From Deltaproteobacteria bacterium (lineage in GTDB: Bacteria > Myxococcota_A > Polyangia > Polyangiales > Sandaracinaceae), in assembly GCA_017303575.1 (NCBI GenBank), contig JAFLCL010000044.1:1-43300 (forward strand): DNA of 43,300 bases, read 5' to 3'. Below, piece by piece: positions 14,866-25,143 of the stretch (position 1 is its first letter; every line of letters begins with the position of its first letter). The notes beneath the pieces were generated by a model that was not told where the DNA came from, ran no database searches, and was given only the letters and a program-made list of their open reading frames with translations. A program made the position numbers and the translations under genes.

Positions 14866-17736
14866 TCAGCTCGGTCGACCGCAGCGGCCCGAGTTGCACG
14901 TGGAGCTGCCACCGCACTCGAAGCTCGACCAGCAGCGCGCGCCATCGGCGACGGGCACGCACTCGCCGCCCGCGCACGTCATGTCGCCGCAGCAGTCGGA
15001 CTCCATGCGACAGGCGCCGCCGGCGCTGACACAGCACTGGAGGCCTGCGGCCTGCGTCGCGCACTGCATGTTGCCGCAGCAGCGGTTGGGCGAGGTGCGA
15101 CCTCCGGGCTCGCACGCCTCGCCCCACACGTGGCACTGCGATTGGTCGTCGCAGATGCCGACGAAGCACTGCACCTCGGGGTTGGTGGCTGCGTCGCAGC
15201 ACTCGCTGTGCGCCTCGCAGCCGCGGAACTGCGGCGTGCACATGCCGGGCGCGCACATCGTCGCGTCGCGATGGGCCATGCCCTCGCAGGCACCGCCATC
15301 GCCCATGGGACCGAGTGGAGGCTGCACGCCGAGCGGCGTGCCCGGCGGCGCGAACGCGACGAGCACGGCCTGATCGGTGGAGAGGCCGAGGTCACGCAGC
15401 GCCTGCGGCGAGGCATCGACCGTGCGGCCCGTGCGCGGGTTCGGGCCCCAGTCCACCGGACGCACGACGACGCGCGCGCCCGTCGCGGGGTTCACGAGCA
15501 CGATGCGCCGATCGCGCCACACGCGGGGATCAGGCGAGCCGGACACCGTCGGGTACGCGAAGCGCATCGCCACGTAGTAGTAGCGATCGGGGTTGGTCGC
15601 GGCCTGCGTGGCCGAGGGATTGGGCGGATCGTTCAGCGCACGGAGGCGCTCGCCGCTGATCGATCCCGTCTCCGTCGAGGAGACACCGGTGTCGCTCGCG
15701 CCGCCGAAGTGGCTGATCGTGCCGCGCACGTACTCGTTGCCGAAGGCTGTCTCGGTGGTGCCGAAGCGCTCGGTCTCGTCGCCTGCGCGGCCGTAGCGCG
15801 CGGCCCAGCTCCGCAGCGTCGGGTTGTCGACGCCCACGCGCGGGATCTCGAACGTACCTTGCGTGAGGCCGTCGTACGCGCTGCCGGTGAGCGACACGCA
15901 CGTGCCGCTCGACGCACAGAACCCGCAGCCCTCGCGCTCGACGCAGCTCGCGCAGTCGAGGCCTCCACACGAGGGAGCCTCGGGCACCGGGATCGCCCGC
16001 GGCGGTGCACACGCCTCGTTCTCGTGACGCATGCCGCAGCTGCTCGCGCCCGCGCACTGCCAGCTGCCGCTCACGCAGCGCTGGTACGCGCAGCGCGCTT
16101 GTCCGCACGCGCCGTAGCTCACCTGCACGCACTCGCCGCTGGGCACGTCACGACCGAGCGTCCCGCTGCGGCACGCACGACCGCCGGTGGGCACCGAGGT
16201 GACGACGGCGGTGAGCGCGTAGCTCTGACCGAACTTCGTCATGCCGCGCGTCATCCTCCAGCGACCGCTGTAGCGGCCCGGCGGCGTGGGCACGTTCGCG
16301 GGCAAGCTGAAGACCTGCGTCGCTCCCGGCGCGACGCTCGCGGAGGCCGGGAGATCGATGCGCATCGGCGCGCCGAAGCCCTCGCCCGTGTCGTAGACGA
16401 GCGCGTAGCCCGCCTCGGGCGTCCACGTGGTGGTGCCGCTGTTGCGCACCGTCCACGTCTGGATGAGCGCTTGTCCGGGATCGGCCGTGACCTCGCGCGG
16501 GTACGTCGCCGACACGAGCTGCGAATCGTCGCCCTCGCGTCGCTCACACGAGTCGCTCGGCGCATCGCCGGCCCACAGCGAGTCGCTGCGCGAGCAGTCG
16601 CCCGCGTACGGATCGAGCGGCGGCAGGTTCGCGTAGCTCGCGGCGTCCGTCACTCCGTCCTTCACCTCGAAGTAGATCTCGGTGCCCTGCGCGTAGCCCA
16701 GCACGTCGCCGCAGCGGACCGTGTCGCCCTGCCGCTTCGAGAGGCCCGAGCGGAGGTTGCCGTAGAGCGTCGCGCGGCCGGCCGCGTGCAGCACGATGAT
16801 CTGGTTGCCGAGACCGCCGCCGGTGCGCGATCCACCGGCCGTTCCATCGACCGTCCGGAGCACGGTGCCGTCCGCCGCGGCGTAGACGGGCTGCTCGACC
16901 GCTGTGCGGAACGAGGTGCCGAACTGCGCGCGCGTGACAGCGCGGCATTGGTGATCGGTGCGACGACGCGACCAGTCGCCGTGACAGTAGAACGCCGTCT
17001 CCTGCGGATCCTCGACGGGGCTTCGCAAGCGCGGCGCGGTGACGCTCGGGTACGTGCTGCCCGCCCCATACGCCGCGACGAGCGACGTGTACGGCGGGAT
17101 CCACACGGTGCGTCCCGACACCGACCAGCGCATCTGGAAGTGGAGGTGGATGGTGGTGTCGCGGTTGTTCGACACGCGCGCGAGGCGCGTGCCCGCGGTG
17201 ACCATCTGACCTTCGCGCACGACGACGTCCGCGCGCTGCATGTGGAGGTACTGGTAGCGGCGCCCCATCGCGTCAGTGACGGTCACGCTCTGGCTGCCGA
17301 GCGCGCTCACCATGCCGTCGGTCGCGGACACGATGTCGTGCGTGCGGTTGGTGCACGTCGAGGGACGGATGTCCTGTCCTGCGTGGCCGTAGCCGATGTC
17401 GCAGAGCAGCGGTCGGTGCGCGTCGTCGTTGCCGCGGCTCTCGCAGTAATTGTCGAACCACGGATAGCGGTAGTTCGACGCATGGCACTCGCCGCGCAGC
17501 GGGCCGTGGTACCAGCCGCCGCCGGGGCGGAAGACCTGCGAGTTCGCGAACGCGTCGCCCGAGAGCGGGAACGTGAGGCCCGCGGCCCAGATGGCTCCAT
17601 CGGTGTAGCCGTCGCGGCCCATCGTCGGATCCTCGAGCTCGCCTGCGGGCGCGTACGTGAACTGCGCGCGCGCCGCGCTCGTCACGCAGAGCAGCGCGAG
17701 CATCGTCGCGAGGCAGCGGAGCGTGACGCGGCTCAT
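14866..17736 (-). CDS. Large secreted M23-type peptidase with Ig-like, RlpA-like and Cys-rich modules
   Basis: 956 residues. Signal peptide (cleaved after ARA), then an M23 metallopeptidase-like domain at about 100-230 with His118xxxAsp122 (GHAGQD) and HLH (His197, His199), the zinc ligands of lysostaphin-type endopeptidases. A second M23-like fold at about 240-380 lacks these ligands. Then come an NBR1-type Ig-like domain (about 405-520, TWTVRNSGTTTWTP), a plexin-like Cys module (CASCVEREGCGFC), a region near 690-800 with an RlpA-like double-psi barrel pattern (VNPATGARVVVRPVDWGP), and a Cys-rich tail of about 150 residues with many CC pairs. Probably a peptidoglycan or cell-wall-targeting envelope enzyme. 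It is the last gene of an overlapping three-gene operon. Confidence 0.85.
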   Translation of the reverse strand: MSRVTLRCLATMLALLCVTSAARAQFTYAPAGELEDPTMGRDGYTDGAIWAAGLTFPLSGDAFANSQVFRPGGGWYHGPLRGECHASNYRYPWFDNYCESRGNDDAHRPLLCDIGYGHAGQDIRPSTCTNRTHDIVSATDGMVSALGSQSVTVTDAMGRRYQYLHMQRADVVVREGQMVTAGTRLARVSNNRDTTIHLHFQMRWSVSGRTVWIPPYTSLVAAYGAGSTYPSVTAPRLRSPVEDPQETAFYCHGDWSRRRTDHQCRAVTRAQFGTSFRTAVEQPVYAAADGTVLRTVDGTAGGSRTGGGLGNQIIVLHAAGRATLYGNLRSGLSKRQGDTVRCGDVLGYAQGTEIYFEVKDGVTDAASYANLPPLDPYAGDCSRSDSLWAGDAPSDSCERREGDDSQLVSATYPREVTADPGQALIQTWTVRNSGTTTWTPEAGYALVYDTGEGFGAPMRIDLPASASVAPGATQVFSLPANVPTPPGRYSGRWRMTRGMTKFGQSYALTAVVTSVPTGGRACRSGTLGRDVPSGECVQVSYGACGQARCAYQRCVSGSWQCAGASSCGMRHENEACAPPRAIPVPEAPSCGGLDCASCVEREGCGFCASSGTCVSLTGSAYDGLTQGTFEIPRVGVDNPTLRSWAARYGRAGDETERFGTTETAFGNEYVRGTISHFGGASDTGVSSTETGSISGERLRALNDPPNPSATQAATNPDRYYYVAMRFAYPTVSGSPDPRVWRDRRIVLVNPATGARVVVRPVDWGPNPRTGRTVDASPQALRDLGLSTDQAVLVAFAPPGTPLGVQPPLGPMGDGGACEGMAHRDATMCAPGMCTPQFRGCEAHSECCDAATNPEVQCFVGICDDQSQCHVWGEACEPGGRTSPNRCCGNMQCATQAAGLQCCVSAGGACRMESDCCGDMTCAGGECVPVADGARCWSSFECGGSSTCNSGRCGRPS

Positions 17737-18311
17737 CGCACACCTCCGACTGGCTCGAGGCTCTCGGCGATGCGTGTGGCCAACCCGACTCCGTCACACG
17801 TCGCGCCGAGGCAGTCGATCTCGACCTCCCACGCGATGCCGTCCTCCGACCACTGCGCGTAGAAGAGGTCTTCGTTCTCGTAGGCGTACGCGGGCTGTCC
17901 GCGGACCGTGCGATCGGGATCGGGCACGTCGGCGCGCGCGCCGCGCGGGGGCTCGTGGTGCGCGTCGGTGCCGAAGATCGTGGCGATGTAGGTGCTCGTC
18001 TCGATCCGCGTCGAGACCCAGCGATCCATGTGCAGGACGGTGCCCGTCGCGAGATCGGCCGCGCGCATCGCAGGCTCGCGCGGCAGCATGACGGGAAGGC
18101 GCGAGGTCTCGATCGAGGCGCGCAGCGACGCGGGCACCCACGTCGGAAGCGCAGCGTGCGCGGGCGGTGCGATCACCTCGGGGGTCTCACTGCTCGGCGC
18201 CGTCTCCTCGAGGGCTTCGGTCTGCGCCGTCGGCGGATCGGCGTCGCATGCTGCGATCCCGAACACGCACGCGAGCAGCGCGACGACGCGCGGTGTGTTC
18301 GTCGTGATCAC
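17733..18311 (-). CDS. Hypothetical lipoprotein
   Basis: 192 residues from GTG at 18311, which overlaps the preceding stop (GTGA) and gives a signal with lipobox IAAC. Then a Glu/Thr/Pro linker and a domain of about 120 residues (LPTWVPASLRASIETSRLPVML, later EDLFYAQWSEDGIAWEVEIDC) with a single disulfide-capable CLGATC pair. The stop overlaps the M23 gene start by four bases, so the two are likely made together. No family recognised. Confidence 0.7.
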   Translation of the reverse strand: MITTNTPRVVALLACVFGIAACDADPPTAQTEALEETAPSSETPEVIAPPAHAALPTWVPASLRASIETSRLPVMLPREPAMRAADLATGTVLHMDRWVSTRIETSTYIATIFGTDAHHEPPRGARADVPDPDRTVRGQPAYAYENEDLFYAQWSEDGIAWEVEIDCLGATCDGVGLATRIAESLEPVGGVR

Positions 18312-19270
18312 GCGCCCTCCGTGCCGTACGTGGTCGCGCACGCGCCGCCGGGCGTGTCGTCGACGACGGCGATCACCTCGTCACCACTCGTCGAGGGGAA
18401 GCGTCCTTCACCGAGCAGCTCGGCGTCGCCCGTCTCGATGTCCACGGCCCAGATCGCGCCCGGGCGCGGTCCATCGATCTCGCTCGTCTCGACGTTCGCG
18501 TCGATCACCGAGAAGACCAGGCGTCGTCCCGCGAACGCGTGCTCGTGGAGCGGCACGGGCACGAACTCCTGACCAACGTCCGTGACGCCGACGTTCGTGA
18601 GCTGTCGCGGCGCGCTGCCTGCGGTCACGCGCATCAGCGCCGCGACGCCATCGGGCGCGCCGACGTAGAGCACGTCGTCCGATCCGGGGATCGCGATCGG
18701 CGTGCCCGCCATCGGATCGTCGACGAGCTCGACGAGCTCCGCCGTGTCGAGGTCCAGGCGCACCACGCGCGTGCCCATCGACGGCGAGCTCACGAGCGTC
18801 TCGCCCGGCACCGGGGTGATCGTGCCCGTCTCGTCGTCCTCGGTGTCCTCGCCGAGGCCCGGCTCTTCGGCGCGCAGGCCGACGAACACGAGGTGGTCGC
18901 GATCGTCCTCGACCGACACGTCCGCGGCCCACGCTGCGAGCTCGGTCTCCTCGCGACCGTCGAGGATCGTGAGGCGCCCGTCGTCGTAGAGGATCACGGT
19001 GCGTCCGCGCGAGACGCCATAGCCCATCGCCGCGCCGCTCGCCGACACGGGTGAGAGGGTGCTGCCGCTGACGCGTGCGACCATGCAGCTTCCCGCCTCG
19101 CAGATCGTCGCGACCTCACCGTCGAAGCGCACGAGGCCCGGGGTGGACGTGATCTCGCAGTACGCGTCGAGCTCGGCGGTGGGTCGGCGTCGCCCGAGCG
19201 AGCTCGGCTCGCACGCGACGGAGCCCACCATGGCGAGGGGAACGACGAGCGAGACGAGGGCGCGCTGCAT
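18308..19270 (-). CDS. Beta-propeller-like lipoprotein
   Basis: 320 residues. ATG at 19270 is preceded by a good GGAGG ribosome site six bases upstream and gives a signal with lipobox SVAC. The rest consists of repeated beta strands with a WD40/PD40-like rhythm (RTVILYDDGRLTILDG, DDVLYVGAPDGVAALMRV, GAIWAVDIETGDAELLG). Such propellers bind ligands or partner proteins in the periplasm. First gene of the operon that ends in the M23-type protein, and probably an accessory to it. The region upstream (19271-19466) is shared with the divergent kinase. Confidence 0.75.
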   Translation of the reverse strand: MQRALVSLVVPLAMVGSVACEPSSLGRRRPTAELDAYCEITSTPGLVRFDGEVATICEAGSCMVARVSGSTLSPVSASGAAMGYGVSRGRTVILYDDGRLTILDGREETELAAWAADVSVEDDRDHLVFVGLRAEEPGLGEDTEDDETGTITPVPGETLVSSPSMGTRVVRLDLDTAELVELVDDPMAGTPIAIPGSDDVLYVGAPDGVAALMRVTAGSAPRQLTNVGVTDVGQEFVPVPLHEHAFAGRRLVFSVIDANVETSEIDGPRPGAIWAVDIETGDAELLGEGRFPSTSGDEVIAVVDDTPGGACATTYGTEGA

Positions 19271-19466
19271 CTCGGACCTCCGAGCAGGGAGCATGCCCGC
19301 CTCGACGTGTGGTTGGGTACCCCGTTCGCCGCGCAATCTGCGCGCGCCCCGTCGACCGACACGGACGTCTGGGGCCGCGGGTCACCAGCGCTGCCGACCA
19401 TGGACCCCTGCGCGCGGCAGTCGGATGATCTCGCGCCGTCGCCTCGTGTAACGTCTGTGGTTCGGG

Positions 19467-21137
<1,671 letters not shown>

Positions 21138-21156
21138 GCGAGGGCCGCAGCAACGC

Positions 21157-21186
21157 TTGAACCGGCGTTCGCGCCCACGATACCGT
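21157..21186 (+). promoter_or_regulatory. Promoter-like pair before the TPR gene
   Basis: TTGAAC at 21157-21162 and TACCGT at 21181-21186 are 18 bases apart. The -10 ends eight bases before ATG 21195, again giving a very short leader. It lies after the kinase gene, so the TPR gene may have its own start of transcription. Confidence 0.4.
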
Positions 21187-21194
21187 CACCGATC

Positions 21195-22067
21195 ATGAAG
21201 CCGCAGGTGAGGCTCGACCTCGGAGTCGCGGGAAGCGCTGTGTGGGTGCTGTTGGCGCTCGCGCCATCGCCGACCGCCGCGCAAGAGACACCCGCACCCG
21301 TCGCTTCGGCGCCCGTCGCGCCACCCGCTGGCGAGCAGGTCACCCGCGACGAAGCGGGCGCCGAGGCCGAAGCGCGCGCGCTCTACGCCGCAGCGCAGGC
21401 AGCCTTTCACGAGGGGCGCTTCGAGAACTCGCTCCAGTACTTCCAGCGTGCCTACGAGCTCACGCGGCGACCTGCGCTGCTCTACAACCTCGGCGTCACC
21501 TACGATCGCATGCGTCGCGACGATGAAGCGCTCGCGGCGTTCGAGCAGTACCTGCGCGAGGAGCCGGACGCCGAGAACGTCCGCGAAGTGGAGGGCCGCG
21601 TCGCGGTGCTGAGGCAAGCGCTCGCCCGCACCACCGACACCCAGACGACACCCGCCGAGACGACACCCGTCGCGGCGACACCCGTCGAGCGCACGCCACC
21701 CGTCGAGCGCGAGATCGCTCGGCCCGATCCCACGCTCATCGTCGCTGCGCCCTCGAACGATCCGGGACCGGCTCCGTGGATCGTCGTGGGCATCGGTGGC
21801 GCCGCGGTGGTGACCGGGGCGGTGTTGCTCGCTGTCGCTGCGGCCGACGTCGCTGCCGTGGAGGGCGCGAGCCCTGGCACTCACTGGTCCGAGGTGCGCG
21901 GGGCCTACGAACGCTCGGAGGCCGAGTCGATCGCGGGCGGTGTGCTCCTCGGTGTCGGCGCGGCCGCAGCGGTCGCAGGCGTGGTGTGGGCTGTCGCGGG
22001 CAGCGGTGGCTCGGAGGTCGAGGTCGCGCCCACCGCGGGCGGCGTCGTCGTGAGAGGCACGTTCTGA
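21195..22067 (+). CDS. Secreted TPR protein with C-terminal helices
   Basis: 290 residues. Signal peptide (cleaved near TAAQ), a Pro/Ala linker, then two to three tetratricopeptide repeats at about 55-140 (ALYAAAQAAFHEGRFENSLQ, LYNLGVTYDRMRRDDEALAA). A Thr/Pro-rich linker separates these from two hydrophobic helices near 195-220 and 245-268. This TPR-linker-helices form is very common in myxobacteria beside Ser/Thr kinases. The stop shares one base with the next start (TGATG). The role is probably as an envelope scaffold; no partner is shown. Confidence 0.8.
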   Translation: MKPQVRLDLGVAGSAVWVLLALAPSPTAAQETPAPVASAPVAPPAGEQVTRDEAGAEAEARALYAAAQAAFHEGRFENSLQYFQRAYELTRRPALLYNLGVTYDRMRRDDEALAAFEQYLREEPDAENVREVEGRVAVLRQALARTTDTQTTPAETTPVAATPVERTPPVEREIARPDPTLIVAAPSNDPGPAPWIVVGIGGAAVVTGAVLLAVAAADVAAVEGASPGTHWSEVRGAYERSEAESIAGGVLLGVGAAAAVAGVVWAVAGSGGSEVEVAPTAGGVVVRGTF

Positions 22068-23107
22068 TGCGGATGATGACGCGCTCGAGGTGGCTGACGC
22101 TCACGCTGGGGCTCGCGCTCGCAGGCTGTCGCGCGAACGTCCCGACGGGCGTCTTCGCGTGCGACGAGGACGACGAGTGCCCGACCGATCAGGTGTGCAT
22201 CGACGGCAGGTGCGAGAGCGAGGACACCGACGCCGCGCTCGGTGAAGACGCGGGTGTGCTCGACGCTCCGACGACGATGCCCGACGCGCCCGATGCGTTC
22301 GTGGATCCCGACGCGTTCGTCGTGCTCCCGGACGCGTTCGTCGATCCCGACGCGTTCGTGGATCCCGACGCATTCGTCGATCCCGACGCATTCGTCGACC
22401 CCGATGCCTTCGTCGAGCTCGACGCGTTCGTTCTCCCCGATGCTCCGCTCGACGCGTTCACGCCTGGCGATGCGTTCGATCCGACGGACGCGTTCGGGCC
22501 CGACGCAGGCTGCAGCGCGAGCCCGTGCGGGCTCGTGCCTCAGTGCGGCTGCCCCGCCACGCAGGCCTGTTATCCGTTCGGCACGATGAACATGTGCGTG
22601 TCCACGGGCACGCTGCCTGCGTCGTCGGTGTGCTCGGAGAGCTTCGAGTGCGCGGCGGGTATGGCGTGCGCGGATGTCGACGGCGGCGGTGTCGCGCAGC
22701 CTCTCTGCAACACCATCTGTCGCCCCGGCAACCACGACGACTGCCCCGGCAGCAGCCTGTGCGCGAACAACATCGGCCGTCCCGACGTGGGCCTCTGCTC
22801 GTTCCGCTGCGATCTCGCCGCGCAGACGGGCTGCACCACGGGCCTCGCGTGCGTCCTCTTCCAGGCCGATCTAGGCATGGGCACCACGGCGAGCTTCACC
22901 GACTGCGTGGCGGACTTCGGCAGCGGCGCGGTCGGCGCGGCGTGTGTCGATCACCGCTCGTGCGGCGCCGGCCTCGGGTGCGCGTCCCCGAGCGGTGGCG
23001 CGCCGACGTGCCTGCCGTACTGCCGCATCGGAGGCACACCGTGCGCTTCCGGCTCGTGCCGCTTCGTCACCAACCTCGACGGCGCGAGCTGGGGCGTCTG
23101 CTTCTGA
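22067..23107 (+). CDS. Cys-rich lipoprotein with Asp-Pro-Asp-Ala-Phe-Val repeats
   Basis: 346 residues. Lipobox LAGC near residue 21, then CDEDDECPTDQVC. From about residue 75 to 122 the chain is a repeated six-residue unit DPDAFV (at least five clean copies plus variants). The C-terminal 200 residues hold some 24 Cys in short disulfide modules (GCGCPATQACYP, ECAAGMACADVDG, CTTGLACVLF, CGAGLGCASP). Looks like a surface-displayed, spacer-linked adhesin-like protein. Start ATG at 22067 overlaps the TPR gene stop. Confidence 0.8.
   Translation: MRMMTRSRWLTLTLGLALAGCRANVPTGVFACDEDDECPTDQVCIDGRCESEDTDAALGEDAGVLDAPTTMPDAPDAFVDPDAFVVLPDAFVDPDAFVDPDAFVDPDAFVDPDAFVELDAFVLPDAPLDAFTPGDAFDPTDAFGPDAGCSASPCGLVPQCGCPATQACYPFGTMNMCVSTGTLPASSVCSESFECAAGMACADVDGGGVAQPLCNTICRPGNHDDCPGSSLCANNIGRPDVGLCSFRCDLAAQTGCTTGLACVLFQADLGMGTTASFTDCVADFGSGAVGAACVDHRSCGAGLGCASPSGGAPTCLPYCRIGGTPCASGSCRFVTNLDGASWGVCF
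22291..22436 (+). repeat. 18-base coding minisatellite (DPDAFV units)
   Basis: Imperfect tandem units of 18 bases, core GACGCGTTCGT followed by GAYCCC, within the lipoprotein gene. Copies differ mainly at third codon positions, so the protein repeat is kept while the DNA has drifted. The unit is a multiple of three, so copy number changes would keep the frame. Confidence 0.75.
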
Positions 23108-23132
23108 CGACGTCGATCACGGGGCGATCCGC

Positions 23133-23138
23133 TACGCT
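23133..23138 (+). promoter_or_regulatory. -10-like element (TACGCT) before a GTG start
   Basis: TACGCT ends six bases before GTG 23145 and no ribosome-binding site is visible, which fits a leaderless message. No good -35 element. Confidence 0.3.
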
Positions 23139-23144
23139 CGCTCC

Positions 23145-24350
23145 GTGGCCAACATCGGCTACCTGCAGGTCGTCAGGCACTGCAACCACTTCTGCGGGTT
23201 CTGCTCGAACCCGACGTCGCCGTACGAGCACACGCTCGAGACGATGAAGGTGCTCGTCGACGATCTCGTGGGCCGCGGCTACTTCGGGGTCGTGCTCACG
23301 GGGGGCGAGCCCACGCTGCACCCACAGCTGCCCGACATCGCGCGGTACGCGAGCGAGCAGGGCCTGCACGTCCGCATGATCACCAACGGCTGGAAGCTCG
23401 GTGATCGCAGCTTCGCGCGCGCCCTCGGTGAGGCAGGCCTCTCGATCGCGCACGTCTCGATCTACTCCGTGCGCACTGCGATCGAGCACAAGCTCCGCGG
23501 CATCGAGGGCACGCTCGAGCGCGCGTTCGCCTCGCTCGAGGCCGCGCACGAGGCGGGCATCGAGATCAACGTCAACTGCGTGATCAACAAGCTCAACGCC
23601 GATCACCTCGACGAGAACGTGCGCGTGATCGTCGAGCGCGCGCCGTGGGTGCGTCACTTCGTGTGGAACAACCTCGACCCCTCGATGGGCCGCGCCGAGG
23701 TGAACCAAGCCGAGCTCACGCCGCGCCTGGGAGACTTCGAGCTCTCGCTCCACCGCGCGCTCGCGTTCCTCGAGAAGTCGGGCCGCACCTACCGCGTGGA
23801 GCGCGTGCCGCTCTGTTACATGACGGACTTCTCGCACGCGAGCACCGAGACCCGCAAGATCGTGAAGGGCGAAGAGCGCGTCGTTCACTTCCTCGACGAC
23901 AAGCAGACGGTTCGCCAGACGGACTGGGAGCACGTGTACGCAGAGGGCTGCACCTCGTGCTCGCTGCGATCGATCTGCGGAGGCCTCTTCGATCGCGGCA
24001 ACGCCTACGACCCAGGCGAGCTCGCGCCCGTCTTCGTCCCGCTCGAGCCGATCGTGCGACGCGTGATGACCGACGGAGAGGATCCCGCGATCACCCCGAG
24101 CAACTTCGACTACGCCGCATGGCAACGCGCACACGAGGCCCGTCGCGCGTTCCCTCGTCGATCCCGCGACGCCGATCTGCCGCCTCAGGTCGAGCGCGGA
24201 GACGGCCCCGCGGTGGGGCTCGTGACCGAAGAGAGCCTCAAGCGGTTCGGCGCGAAGCGTCGCGCAGAGGCGAAGCTCGCGGAGCGACTCGGGGTGACGC
24301 AGGAGAAGGGCACATTGGAGCCTTCGGTCACCCCTCGTCGCGAGTCGTGA
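23145..24350 (+). CDS. Radical SAM protein
   Basis: 401 residues from GTG at 23145, which places the cluster motif close to the N-terminus as usual. CNHFCGFC gives the CxxxCxxC that binds the 4Fe-4S cluster and S-adenosylmethionine; VVLTGGEPTLHP is the GGE motif. The barrel continues to about residue 215. Cys residues further on (CTSCSLRSICGG) could bind an auxiliary cluster as in SPASM/twitch proteins. The Lys/Arg-rich C-terminal 90 residues look flexible. No peptide precursor or partner enzyme is adjacent, so the substrate is unknown. Confidence 0.85.
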   Translation: MANIGYLQVVRHCNHFCGFCSNPTSPYEHTLETMKVLVDDLVGRGYFGVVLTGGEPTLHPQLPDIARYASEQGLHVRMITNGWKLGDRSFARALGEAGLSIAHVSIYSVRTAIEHKLRGIEGTLERAFASLEAAHEAGIEINVNCVINKLNADHLDENVRVIVERAPWVRHFVWNNLDPSMGRAEVNQAELTPRLGDFELSLHRALAFLEKSGRTYRVERVPLCYMTDFSHASTETRKIVKGEERVVHFLDDKQTVRQTDWEHVYAEGCTSCSLRSICGGLFDRGNAYDPGELAPVFVPLEPIVRRVMTDGEDPAITPSNFDYAAWQRAHEARRAFPRRSRDADLPPQVERGDGPAVGLVTEESLKRFGAKRRAEAKLAERLGVTQEKGTLEPSVTPRRES

Positions 24351-24396
24351 CGCGTCCCCGGGGAAGGTCTGTGGCGCAGGCGACGTAGCCGTCTCC

Positions 24397-25143
24397 ATGC
24401 GCAGATCGAGCGTCCGAGGGGAGCGTGCGGCTCGATGTCTCGGACTGCTCAGCGCCGCCGCTGCGGTTGGGGCCTTGCTCCGCCAGGTAGGCGACTCGAT
24501 CACCCTCAGCTCGATCGAGCACGGCGTCGGTGGCCAATGGTTGGTTCCGGTCGCGCTGTGCGTTGGCCCGCTCGTGTCGTCGGCCCGAGACGTCGCACGC
24601 GCGGGGTTCGCGCTCGGCCTGTGTGTCCCGACGTTCTTGTGGACACTCGAGTGGGGCGAGAATCCGGTATTCCAGGTCGCAGTCGGCGCGGCGGTGCTCT
24701 GCCTCGCAGGGGTCGCGCTCGCTGCGATCCGCGCCGCGGATGAGGGGCGTGCCGTCCTCCACCTCACGGCCTCAGCGACCAGCGGTGCGCTACTCGTCGC
24801 CTCTATCGCGCTCTGCTGGTGGTGGCCGACGAGGTGGGGTGCAACAGGTCCTCATGGACAGCTCATGGTGTCTCCGTTCCACGTCCTCGCGGCCACGTTC
24901 TTCTCCATCGCATCGCGGCATCTGCTTCGTCACGACGCACGCGGAGGCATCTGGCTCGCGCTGGGACACGTGGCGTTCACCGCGGCGCCGCATCACGGGG
25001 AGCTCATGTCGGGATGTCTCCACTTCGGCGGTCCAGCTCGAATCGCTAGCTCGTGGCCTGCCCTCGTTCTCGGCCCCTGGTGGTCGTACGTCCTCCAACG
25101 CCCGCGCGTCGTGGCCGCTGCGACCGGGGGCAGCGTCTCCTGA
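24397..25143 (+). CDS. Multi-span membrane protein
   Basis: 248 residues with about seven hydrophobic segments (for example LLSAAAAVGALL, VPVALCVGPLVSSA, VAVGAAVLCLAGVALAA, SALLVASIALCWWW). His residues near the last third (HVLAATFFSIASRHLL, APHHGELMSGCLHFGG). No domain recognised. The stop codon abuts the stop of the opposite-strand gene with no bases between, leaving no room for a terminator except inside the genes. Confidence 0.65.
   Translation: MRRSSVRGERAARCLGLLSAAAAVGALLRQVGDSITLSSIEHGVGGQWLVPVALCVGPLVSSARDVARAGFALGLCVPTFLWTLEWGENPVFQVAVGAAVLCLAGVALAAIRAADEGRAVLHLTASATSGALLVASIALCWWWPTRWGATGPHGQLMVSPFHVLAATFFSIASRHLLRHDARGGIWLALGHVAFTAAPHHGELMSGCLHFGGPARIASSWPALVLGPWWSYVLQRPRVVAAATGGSVS

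Noticed and set aside
14695..17862. A plus-strand open frame of 1055 codons over the M23-type gene
   Set aside because: Arg/Ala/His-rich with no recognisable domain; the minus strand encodes a signal peptide and full zinc motifs.
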